12,512 nucleotides of DNA from CAYTQK01 sp964439745 (GTDB taxonomy: Bacteria > Desulfobacterota > Desulfobacteria > Desulfobacterales > Desulfosudaceae): the NCBI GenBank assembly GCA_964439745.1, contig CAYTQK010000078.1:1-12512 (forward strand), given 5' to 3'. The first letter of the stretch is position 1, and every line of letters begins with the position of its first letter. The notes below the pieces were generated by a model that worked only from the letters and a program-made list of their open reading frames with translations, had not been told where the DNA came from and ran no database searches. Positions 6,369-12,512 of the stretch are shown in pieces. The translations under genes were made by a program, and so were the position numbers.

Positions 6369-7850
6369 TTATTTGTCCGGTCGGGAAGAAAAATCAATGA
6401 TCTCGAGCTGCATGCGTCCGATGACCGGCAGCAGGTCCAGCATCCGGGAAAGGTCGCCTTCGATCAGCCGGATATGGGTTACGTCCGCCGGCAATTGTCC
6501 CCGGGAGGCATCCGCCGTGACCCAGCGATCCAGGTACAGCCGGTTCCAGGCATGATAGTAAAAACGGCCTTCCAGGTACACCAGGCCCGTTTCCACCCGG
6601 GCCGGAATGCCGGCCGCCCGGGTCAGGGCGGCCAGGAGGGCGGCGTGCTCGTTGCAGTCGCCCTGCCGGCTGGCCAGGGTAGCCAAAGCGCTGGGCAGGG
6701 AAACGACCGGCTGCTTGTCGATGTTGCGGTAGACCCAGTTCACCAGCCGGTCTGCTTTTTTCCGGTCAGAATCGATACCAGCGGTGATATCCGCCGCCAG
6801 GTTCCGGATATCCGGGTGATCGGACTGGATCAGCATGTCCGGGGCGAGGTCGCCCGGACAGGTGCCCGGCGACTCCGCCGCAGCCTCCTCATCCAGGGAT
6901 TCCCGGGTAATGGTCAACCGTCCGTTCTCCAGCCGCTGGCGGCCGCCGGACAGCTCCAGGCGCCGGGTGTCGATGCCCGTGATGGCCACCGTCAGCCGCT
7001 GCAGACCGGCCGGATCCGGCAGCGCGGTATCGACCGGCAGAGCAACCAGGGCGGCAATATCGCCGCTGGCACCGCTGGGACCGGTCAGGGCGCCCTGCTT
7101 ATCGGTTTTGACCAGCGTCATTCCCATCAAGCCGGATTGCTTCAGGATATTACCGTTTTTGTCGATCCAGGCTTCCTGGCTAAGGCCCTTGACGCTCAGC
7201 CGGAGCCGGAAGGCCGTCCTGTCTTTGTCCCTGATCCGGATGGTCTGCCTTTTTCCCACGGTCAGTCGGACCGGCACCGGTGCCAGGCTGGCCGGATCGA
7301 AAACGGTCATGGTCATGGTTTGGCCGGGAGAAAGCGGCCTGCCGCGCAGCCTTTCCATGATACCCGCGGCCGGATAAACCGGGGTGGGCACGGCAATCCG
7401 GGTGGAACGGGTCTGGCCGGCCGTGGTCGTGGTGATTTCAATTTCTTCGTTTTTCACCGTGCCGGCGGCGGTAAAGGTCATTCCGCCCGAATCCAGCCGG
7501 GACTCGAACGTATCCAGGGAAAGATCCGGGTGCAGCCGGGCGGTCAGATCCAGGCGCACACGGTGGACCTGTTCCAGGGCGGTCACTTTCATGCGGAGCG
7601 TTTCCCGCAGCCGGTATCCCGTGTCCGCGGGAGTAAAGCGGGTATGGGAATAGCCGATTTTTTTCCCCTGGTGGAGTACCTTCATCCAGGTCTCCCGGCC
7701 GGCCAGGGGCGGCTGGTCCGGGAGCCCGCTGCCGGCCGGTTCTTTTTCCGGAAAAACAATCATGCCGGAGCGTGCCAGCAGTAGAAAAACAAAAAGAAGC
7801 CCGCACAGGCCGGCGGCCAGCCAGTATTTTTTCAGGGAAGACGCGGACAT
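6369..7850 (-). CDS. Membrane-anchored transglutaminase-like protein
   Basis: A 493-residue protein with an N-terminal hydrophobic helix (about 9-27) after a KK pair, which predicts a single-pass anchor with the bulk in the periplasm. Residues 45-330 look like a beta-rich extension without a recognised family. The C-terminal transglutaminase-like core carries Cys399 in RQGDCNEHA, His433 in YYHAWN and Asp447 in VTADAS. This is a complete Cys-His-Asp triad, so a papain-like hydrolase or acyl-transfer activity is plausible. ATG 7850 is chosen because AAAGGA lies nine bases upstream; ATG 7871 lacks a ribosome site. It is the last gene of the gatC-gatA-mutL run and follows mutL closely. Nothing ties it functionally to mismatch repair; the substrate may be a peptide or cell-envelope protein. 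Confidence 0.82.
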   Translation of the reverse strand: MSASSLKKYWLAAGLCGLLFVFLLLARSGMIVFPEKEPAGSGLPDQPPLAGRETWMKVLHQGKKIGYSHTRFTPADTGYRLRETLRMKVTALEQVHRVRLDLTARLHPDLSLDTFESRLDSGGMTFTAAGTVKNEEIEITTTTAGQTRSTRIAVPTPVYPAAGIMERLRGRPLSPGQTMTMTVFDPASLAPVPVRLTVGKRQTIRIRDKDRTAFRLRLSVKGLSQEAWIDKNGNILKQSGLMGMTLVKTDKQGALTGPSGASGDIAALVALPVDTALPDPAGLQRLTVAITGIDTRRLELSGGRQRLENGRLTITRESLDEEAAAESPGTCPGDLAPDMLIQSDHPDIRNLAADITAGIDSDRKKADRLVNWVYRNIDKQPVVSLPSALATLASRQGDCNEHAALLAALTRAAGIPARVETGLVYLEGRFYYHAWNRLYLDRWVTADASRGQLPADVTHIRLIEGDLSRMLDLLPVIGRMQLEIIDFSSRPDK

Positions 7851-7859
7851 GAAAGATGA

Positions 7860-7865
7860 TCCTTT
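7860..7865 (-). promoter_or_regulatory. Ribosome binding site fixing the transglutaminase-like start
   Basis: AAAGGA on the minus strand stands nine bases before ATG 7850. It favours this start over ATG 7871, seven codons earlier. Confidence 0.5.
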
Positions 7866-7886
7866 GGGCATGCAGCCGTGAAGCGA

Positions 7887-9719
7887 TTATACCGTTCGCT
7901 TGAAGGAGCGCTCGATTTCCGGCAGCGGCCAGCTGATGGACGTGGGCCGCCCGTGCGGGCAGTGCCAGGGATTTTCGCAGGCATCCAGCCGTTCCAGCAG
8001 GACCCGCATCTCCTCGTCCGAGAGGCGCTGATTGGCCCGGACGGCGCTGTGGCAGGCCATGACATGCAGGCACTCTTCCAGCCGGGAGGCCATTGTCGGC
8101 GCCAGTCCGGTTTCGGCCAGCCGGGCTGCCAACTCTTCCACCAGGGGAATCACATTCACGTCCGCCAGCAGATCCGGAACCGCCTTGACGACGAAGGTGC
8201 TCTGGCCGAACGGTTCGACCACCAAGCCGACGCGGGCAAACTCCTCCCGCAGACTTTCCAGGGCCGCCGCCTCCTGGTGGGTCAATTCCACGGTTTCCGG
8301 AACCAGCAGCCCCTGGCTGGCCGGCCGGCGGGCGCGCGATCGTTTTTGTAGTTGTTCGAAGGCGATGCGTTCATGGGCGGCGTGCTGGTCGATCAGGATC
8401 AGCTCCCCCTCGGACTCGGCCGCGATATAGGTATTGTGAAACTGCCCCACAATGGTCAGCGAAGAAAAATACGGTTTTTGACCGGTATCCGGCCCGGCAG
8501 GCTGTTCCGCCGCCGGGGCCGGGGGCGGAACCGGCCCCGGCGGAGCGGGACCGGCTGGTGGATCCGAAGCGGGGGGTGGAAAACGGTCCGCAGGGGGACT
8601 GAACGCCAGGCGGGTCTGCTTCCCCGGACCGGGCCAGGCGGCGACGCGATCGGCCACACCCGGCAGAACATCGGCCGGATCCCGGCCAACCGGCCGCCGT
8701 CCTTGCCCCGGGAAGGTTCGCGGCGGCAGGGACCGCGATTCCCAGGCCGCGGCCACGGCCTGGTGGACCGTCTCGTAGACGCGCCGCTGGTCGGCGAATT
8801 TGACCGTGCTCTTGGTGGGATGAACATTGACATCCACCCGGTCAAAGGGGACCTGGACAAAAAGCGCCGCCACCGGAAAATTTCCCTTGACCAGCCGGCC
8901 GCGGTAGCCTTGGAAAAGGGCGTACTGCAGGCCCCGGTCCTGGATGAACCGGCCGTTGACAAACAGGTAGATCCGCTTGGAAGTGCGCCGGGTCACCGCG
9001 GGCGAAGAAATCCAGCCGCGGATGCCAACCGGTTCTCTTGCAAACGAAACCGGGTGCAGTCCCTGGCCGGTTTCCCGGCCGAGAACAGCTGCGATACGGT
9101 CGGCATGATCAGTCGTGCGGGGCCAGTTTTTGACGGTTTTGCCGTTATGCTGGAGCTGAAAATGAATGTCGTGGCGGCACAGGGCAAAGGCGGCGACGGT
9201 GTCGGCGATATGGGCCATTTCCGTAGCCTCGGCCTTGAGAAACTTCCGGCGCGCCGGGGTGTTGAAAAAAAGGCGCCGGACTTCGATCATGGTACCGGCC
9301 GGGGCGCCGGCCGCCCGGACATCCCGGATTTTTCCGCCGGAGACAATGATTTCCGTGCCGGCGTCATCCGCGGCCGGTCGGCTGACCAGGGTAAATTCCG
9401 AGACCGAGGCGATGCTGGGCAGGGCTTCTCCCCGGAAGCCCAGGGTGCGGATGGAAAAGAGATCCGATTCGTCGGCCAGCTTGCTGGTGGCGTACCGTTC
9501 CAGGCTGAGCAGGGCGTCGTCCCGGTTCATGCCGCAGCCGTCGTCCGCCACCCGGATCAGGGAGCGGCCGCCCCGCTCCACGGCCACGGTGATGCGGCCG
9601 GCGCCGGCGTCAATGGCGTTTTCGACCAGCTCCTTGACCACGGACGCCGGTCGTTCAACCACTTCGCCGGCGGCGATCTTGTTGGAGAGGATCTCGGGAA
9701 GTATGGTTATGCGGGCCAT
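7887..9719 (-). CDS. mutL: DNA mismatch repair protein MutL (endonuclease type)
   Basis: A 610-residue protein of usual MutL length. The N-terminal GHKL ATPase shows all motifs: IAAGEVVERP with KELVEN (Glu30 and Asn34 match the E. coli catalytic Glu and Mg-binding Asn), DDGCGM (59-64), YATSK (76-80) and GFRGEAL (94-100). A Pro-rich linker (about 350-420) leads to the C-terminal dimerisation domain. The nicking motif DQHA-x2-E-x4-E starts at Asp444, and a metal-site CPHGRP starts at Cys587. MutL proteins of this kind nick the error-containing strand themselves, as in bacteria without MutH. MutS recruits it to mismatches; mutS is not in the window. It lies 18 bases after the small 63-residue gene; no strong ribosome site is seen, so coupled translation is likely. 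Confidence 0.97.
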   Translation of the reverse strand: MARITILPEILSNKIAAGEVVERPASVVKELVENAIDAGAGRITVAVERGGRSLIRVADDGCGMNRDDALLSLERYATSKLADESDLFSIRTLGFRGEALPSIASVSEFTLVSRPAADDAGTEIIVSGGKIRDVRAAGAPAGTMIEVRRLFFNTPARRKFLKAEATEMAHIADTVAAFALCRHDIHFQLQHNGKTVKNWPRTTDHADRIAAVLGRETGQGLHPVSFAREPVGIRGWISSPAVTRRTSKRIYLFVNGRFIQDRGLQYALFQGYRGRLVKGNFPVAALFVQVPFDRVDVNVHPTKSTVKFADQRRVYETVHQAVAAAWESRSLPPRTFPGQGRRPVGRDPADVLPGVADRVAAWPGPGKQTRLAFSPPADRFPPPASDPPAGPAPPGPVPPPAPAAEQPAGPDTGQKPYFSSLTIVGQFHNTYIAAESEGELILIDQHAAHERIAFEQLQKRSRARRPASQGLLVPETVELTHQEAAALESLREEFARVGLVVEPFGQSTFVVKAVPDLLADVNVIPLVEELAARLAETGLAPTMASRLEECLHVMACHSAVRANQRLSDEEMRVLLERLDACENPWHCPHGRPTSISWPLPEIERSFKRTV

Positions 9720-9737
9720 GGTTTCAGCGGAACGCCT

Positions 9738-9929
9738 TCAGCGTTTTTCGCCTTCATCCCCGCGGACGAAACGGACCAGGTATTCGGTCTCCCGGGGGGA
9801 CAGGTCAAATTTCAGTACGGCCTCGTTGGCCAGGGTATCGGCGGTCTTGTCCGGATGGGCCTGTCGCTCTTCGGAAATCCATCGGACCGCTTTGCGTATG
9901 TTTTCGCCTTCCGGCATGACGGTAGTCAT
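9738..9929 (-). CDS. Conserved-looking 63-residue protein of unknown function
   Basis: A short, charged, probably all-helical protein with no signal peptide or membrane segment. After MTTVMPEGENIRKAVRWI come a helical middle rich in Glu and Ala and a C-terminal half LSPRETEYLVRFVRGDEG. ATG 9929 has a strong AAGGAG seven bases upstream, placed directly behind the gatA stop codon, so it is evidently translated within the gatA-mutL operon. I recognise no named domain. Similar small proteins beginning MTTVMPEGE seem familiar from Desulfobacterales genomes, but that is memory and not a search. A role in regulation or as a partner protein is possible; none is shown by the sequence. Confidence 0.75.
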   Translation of the reverse strand: MTTVMPEGENIRKAVRWISEERQAHPDKTADTLANEAVLKFDLSPRETEYLVRFVRGDEGEKR

Positions 9930-9936
9930 GAGATAA

Positions 9937-9942
9937 CTCCTT
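9937..9942 (-). promoter_or_regulatory. Ribosome binding site of the 63-residue gene
   Basis: AAGGAG on the minus strand lies seven bases before ATG 9929 and three bases after the gatA stop. This is the best evidence that the small frame is a real, possibly coupled gene. Confidence 0.6.
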
Positions 9943-9944
9943 GT

Positions 9945-11429
9945 TTATCCCGCCTGGGCGGTTTGTAATTGCGGTTTCTGCCCGGTCACTCCCAGGGCCT
10001 GTTCCAGGTGCCAGGCCGTCTGCACCAGGCGGGCCTCGTCAAAATGACGTCCGGTCAGCTGCAGGCCGACGGGCAGCCCGGCGCTGGAAAACCCGCAGGG
10101 CACCGACATGGCCGGTACGCCGGCCAAGTTGGCGGACAGGGTGAAGATATCGGACAGGTACATTTTCAGCGGGTCATCTGTCCGGGAGCCGAGGGGAAAG
10201 GCCGGTCCGGGCGCCACCGGCGAAGCAATCACGTCGCAGGATTCAAAGGCCCGGGAAAAATCATCGGCGATCAGGGAGCGGACCTGGGAGGCCTTGAGAT
10301 AGTACGCGTCATAATACCCCGAGGAGAGGCAATAGGTGCCCATAATGATTCTGCGCTTGACCTCGCTGCCGAACCCGGCCGACCGGGTCCGGGTGTACAT
10401 GGACAGCAGGTCGTCGGCACCGCTTGCGCGGAAGCCGTACTTGACACCGTCATACCGGGCCAGGTTGGAGCTGGCTTCGGCCGGGGCCAGCACGTAATAG
10501 GCCGCCACCGCGTAAGCGGTATGCGGCAGGGAGATCTCGACGCACTGGCCGCCGAGGTATTCGATTTGCGCCACCGCCCGGTCCACGGCCGCGGCCACCT
10601 CCGGGTCCAGTCCTTCGGCCTCCCGGTATTCCCGGCAGATGCCCACGCGCAGTCCTGTTAACTTACCGGCCGCCGCGGCGGCATAGTCCGGCACCGGCTC
10701 TGGCACGGAAGTGGCATCCCGGGGATCATGACCGGCAATGGCGCCCAGCAGCAGGGCGCTGTCGGTGACATCCTTGGCCAGGACACCGATCTGGTCCAGG
10801 GAGGAGGCAAAAGCCACCAGTCCGAAACGGGACACCCGGCCGTAGGTGGGCTTGAGGCCGACCACGCCGCAATGGGAAGCCGGCTGCCGGATGGAGCCGC
10901 CGGTGTCCGAGCCCAGCGATCCCAGGCACATATCGGCCGCCACGGCCGCGGCCGAACCGCCGCTGGAGCCGCCGGGGATGCAGGAAAGATTCCAGGGATT
11001 GCGGGTGAGCTGCAGGGCCGAATGCTCGGTGGTGGAGCCCATGCCGAATTCGTCCATGTTGACCTTGCCGATAATGACAACCCCCTGGGATTTCAGCTTT
11101 TCGATGACGGTGGCGTCATAGGTCGGTACGAAATCGTGCAGCATGCGGGAGGCGCAGGTGGTCCGCAGACCGCGGGTGCAGATGATATCCTTTATCGATA
11201 GGGGAATGCCGGTCAGCGGGGTATGTTCGCCGGCCGCGATCAGCCGATCAGCCGCTTCGGCCTGGGCCCGGGCCGATTCTGCGGCCACGGTGATATACGC
11301 GCCGATTTTGTCATCCACTGCCGCCACCCGCGCCAGCACGGCTTCGGTCAGGTCCACGGCGGAGATTTCCCGCTTTGCCAGCAGTTCGGCGGCCTGGTGA
11401 AGAGTCAGTTCAAATAATTCCATAGTCAT
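9945..11429 (-). CDS. gatA: Aspartyl/glutamyl-tRNA amidotransferase subunit A
   Basis: A 494-residue amidase-signature enzyme, the glutaminase subunit of GatCAB. It hydrolyses glutamine and feeds ammonia to GatB, which converts Glu-tRNA(Gln) to Gln-tRNA(Gln) and, in many bacteria, Asp-tRNA(Asn) to Asn-tRNA(Asn). The catalytic triad is visible: Lys80 in LSIKDI, cis-Ser155 in PGGSSGGSA and nucleophile Ser179 in GSDTGGSIRQP. GLKPTYGRVSRFGLVAFASS continues the signature region. Length matches the family. ATG 11429 is used; ATG 11423 is an equally possible start and neither has a clear ribosome site. gatC ends 14 bases upstream, so the two are co-translated or coupled. gatB is not within the window and must lie elsewhere for a working complex. 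Confidence 0.97.
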   Translation of the reverse strand: MTMELFELTLHQAAELLAKREISAVDLTEAVLARVAAVDDKIGAYITVAAESARAQAEAADRLIAAGEHTPLTGIPLSIKDIICTRGLRTTCASRMLHDFVPTYDATVIEKLKSQGVVIIGKVNMDEFGMGSTTEHSALQLTRNPWNLSCIPGGSSGGSAAAVAADMCLGSLGSDTGGSIRQPASHCGVVGLKPTYGRVSRFGLVAFASSLDQIGVLAKDVTDSALLLGAIAGHDPRDATSVPEPVPDYAAAAAGKLTGLRVGICREYREAEGLDPEVAAAVDRAVAQIEYLGGQCVEISLPHTAYAVAAYYVLAPAEASSNLARYDGVKYGFRASGADDLLSMYTRTRSAGFGSEVKRRIIMGTYCLSSGYYDAYYLKASQVRSLIADDFSRAFESCDVIASPVAPGPAFPLGSRTDDPLKMYLSDIFTLSANLAGVPAMSVPCGFSSAGLPVGLQLTGRHFDEARLVQTAWHLEQALGVTGQKPQLQTAQAG

Positions 11430-11443
11430 TGCATCCGAAATGT

Positions 11444-11731
11444 TTAGTCGATTACCCGGGGGACTTCAAACAGGCCGGCCTCTTCGGCCGGGGCATTGGC
11501 CAGGCTGTCCTTGTTGCCGGAACGCTCTCCGGGCTCATCTTCCCGGAAGGCGTTCACCAGGGAAACGGCATGGGCGGTGGGCGAGATGGATTCCGTGGTG
11601 ACTTGGTTGATCATGTCCACGTATCCCAGGATGTCGCCGATCTGTTCGGCGAACATGGCCAGGTCGTTGTCCTCTACCTCCAGCCTTGCCAGTCGGGCCA
11701 CGTGCTGAATATCGGCGGCGGTTATTTTCAT
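11444..11731 (-). CDS. gatC: Aspartyl/glutamyl-tRNA amidotransferase subunit C
   Basis: A 95-residue protein of normal GatC length that wraps around and stabilises the GatA-GatB interface. The N-terminal MKITAADIQHVARLARLEVE is the family hallmark, followed by a helix with FAEQIGDILGYVDMIN and the C-terminal LREDE-like VNAFREDEPGE. ATG 11731 has CGAGGA six bases upstream. It lies directly before gatA and about 100 bases after the SPOR-domain gene, the largest gap in this operon, so an internal promoter before gatC is possible though no clear boxes were found. Confidence 0.95.
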   Translation of the reverse strand: MKITAADIQHVARLARLEVEDNDLAMFAEQIGDILGYVDMINQVTTESISPTAHAVSLVNAFREDEPGERSGNKDSLANAPAEEAGLFEVPRVID

Positions 11732-11790
11732 GTTGTATCCTCGTAAATCAATCGTGTCGCTGTTATGCTGCTACCATCAGCGCAGCGGTT

Positions 11791-11821
11791 GGCGGGTCTT
11801 TTATCGCATTTCATGCCCGCC
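11791..11821. repeat. Inverted repeat between the SPOR gene and gatC
   Basis: GGCGGG (11791-11796) and CCCGCC (11816-11821) are perfect complements around a 19-base loop. They lie just after the stop codon of the SPOR gene on the minus strand. There is no T-run, so it is not a standard intrinsic terminator; it could slow transcription or protect an mRNA end, or be chance. Confidence 0.3.
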
Positions 11822-11831
11822 TTGCCTTTCC

Positions 11832-12497
11832 TCACTGTTTGACCAGCAGGGGGCTGTAGCCTTCTTTCCGCAGGGCCGTCATGACCGGCTCCGCCGCCGG
11901 GCGTTCGGCAAACTCCCCGCAGCGGATCCGGAACCAGACGCTGCCGTCTTCCAGCCGGGCCTGCCGGACATAGGCCGGGAATTCCTTTTTTTTTAATTTG
12001 GCCATGAGCCGTCGGGCGGTTTGTTCGTCCTTGAGAGCGGCCACCTGGATAGTAAAGACGGCCTCCGGCGGTGCAGCTTCTTCCGCCGGTTCGTCCACCG
12101 GTTCCGGTGCGGACTCGGTTTTCCGCGCAACCGGGTCTTTGAGCTCGGCAACCTCCGCCGCTGCCGGCGCCGGGGCGGTTTCGGCCGCTTCGGCCGGCGG
12201 TGTCCCGGCGACCTCCTCCGCCGGCTCAACCGGCGCGGCCGGGACGGAACCGGTCGCGGTCGCGGACGGGTCGGACAGGGCCTGCTCCCGGGCCGCCGTC
12301 AGTTCTTCCCGGATGCTGCCGTCGTTTTCCGGAACCGGTACATGCCAGCGCCCCACCAGAATCCCCAGAACAAAAAACCAGCCACAGATCAGCAGCAGCA
12401 GGGTCAGCCAGCCGGCCCCCTCCCGGGCCGATAAGGCGATGTAAAACCGCTTGTTGTCGCCGGTTTTCTTTTTGTTCTTTGCCATAGGTTGGGTCAC
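11832..12497 (-). CDS. SPOR-domain inner-membrane protein
   Basis: A 221-residue bitopic membrane protein. A basic cytoplasmic tail (MAKNKKK) precedes one membrane helix (about 29-49). A long Ala/Pro/Glu-rich periplasmic linker (70-145) leads to a C-terminal SPOR domain (147-220) with FTIQVAALKDEQTA and VWFRIRCGEF. SPOR domains bind septal peptidoglycan with denuded glycan strands, so the protein is probably linked to cell division or envelope upkeep. Two starts are possible: GTG 12497, which overlaps the upstream stop codon as GTGA, and ATG 12485 four codons later. The overlap suggests coupling, so the longer form is given, but without a clear ribosome site for either the choice is open. Confidence 0.85.
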   Translation of the reverse strand: MTQPMAKNKKKTGDNKRFYIALSAREGAGWLTLLLLICGWFFVLGILVGRWHVPVPENDGSIREELTAAREQALSDPSATATGSVPAAPVEPAEEVAGTPPAEAAETAPAPAAAEVAELKDPVARKTESAPEPVDEPAEEAAPPEAVFTIQVAALKDEQTARRLMAKLKKKEFPAYVRQARLEDGSVWFRIRCGEFAERPAAEPVMTALRKEGYSPLLVKQ

Positions 12498-12512
12498 ATG
12501 GTCGCCGGCGCC
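12494..12512 (-). CDS. C-terminal end of an upstream gene, perhaps argS (partial)
   Basis: Reading the minus strand from the window edge gives codons for Ala-Pro-Ala-Thr-Met and then TGA, whose last bases overlap the GTG start of the SPOR gene. Many arginyl-tRNA synthetases end in a similar short hydrophobic tail finishing with Met, and I expect argS before such a SPOR gene in related genomes. Five codons cannot prove this. Confidence 0.25.

Noticed and set aside
6363..7784. Long plus-strand open frame across the transglutaminase-like gene
   Set aside because: Low-complexity Gly/Gln/Arg-rich translation with no motif; the minus strand has an intact catalytic triad and a membrane anchor.
9721..9745. 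Direct repeat CGCTGAA before mutL as a regulatory site
   Set aside because: Two 7-base copies, one overlapping the end of the small gene; too short to separate from chance.
8352..9968. Long plus-strand open frame across mutL
   Set aside because: mutL on the minus strand is certain from its ATPase and endonuclease motifs; the plus frame shows no domain.
11791..11821. Intrinsic terminator after the SPOR gene
   Set aside because: The GGCGGG/CCCGCC stem has a long loop and no following T-run; listed only as an inverted repeat.
1..12512. Defence, mobile-element or secondary-metabolite cluster
   Set aside because: No nuclease-helicase sets, transposases, integrases, toxin-antitoxin pairs, CRISPR repeats or synthase genes are visible; the genes are housekeeping, regulatory or metabolic.

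Overview
The window reads as ordinary chromosomal DNA of a GC-rich bacterium, most likely a member of the Desulfobacterota (former Deltaproteobacteria, Desulfobacterales-like). That placement is inference. It rests on the GC-rich coding, on the run SPOR protein - gatC - gatA - small protein - mutL - transglutaminase-like protein, on an endonuclease-type MutL, and on a dienoyl-CoA-reductase-like flavoenzyme beside a crotonase. No rRNA or other phylogenetic marker is present. No CRISPR array, transposase, integrase, phage gene or tRNA was seen.

Left region (1-3539, plus strand). A gene-free leader of about 280 bases carries a GC-rich block that looks structured, a weak hairpin with a T-tract on the minus strand, and a sigma70-like promoter with a possible operator. 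It leads into a three-gene operon: a MarR-family regulator, a three-domain FMN/4Fe-4S/FAD ene-reductase of the 2,4-dienoyl-CoA reductase type, and a crotonase-fold protein that lacks the second classical hydratase glutamate. Together they look like a small regulated module acting on unsaturated acyl-CoA or enoate substrates. The substrate cannot be read from sequence.

Middle region (3550-7850, minus strand). Running convergently into the operon is a 467-residue protein made of two complete TetR-family repressors fused head to tail, which is the most unusual gene here. Upstream of it, and probably in the same transcript, is a three-part membrane protein: an N-terminal small alpha/beta-like domain, a TM2 domain plus a further hydrophobic segment, and a C-terminal soluble domain. 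An AT-rich intergenic island with a TATAAT box (6190-6368) separates this pair from the next operon.

Right region (6369-12512, minus strand). A tightly packed housekeeping operon is read from right to left. It starts with the last codons of an upstream gene (perhaps argS), followed by a SPOR-domain membrane protein, gatC, gatA (amidotransferase for Gln-tRNA/Asn-tRNA formation; gatB is not in the window), an unrecognised 63-residue protein, mutL (mismatch repair endonuclease) and a membrane-anchored transglutaminase-like protein. The long open frames opposite the genes are a side effect of high GC and were not annotated.

I found no convincing undescribed multi-gene system. The best leads are the tandem TetR fusion, the structured-looking block at the left edge, the domain combination of the TM2 protein, and the uncharacterised gene between gatA and mutL.
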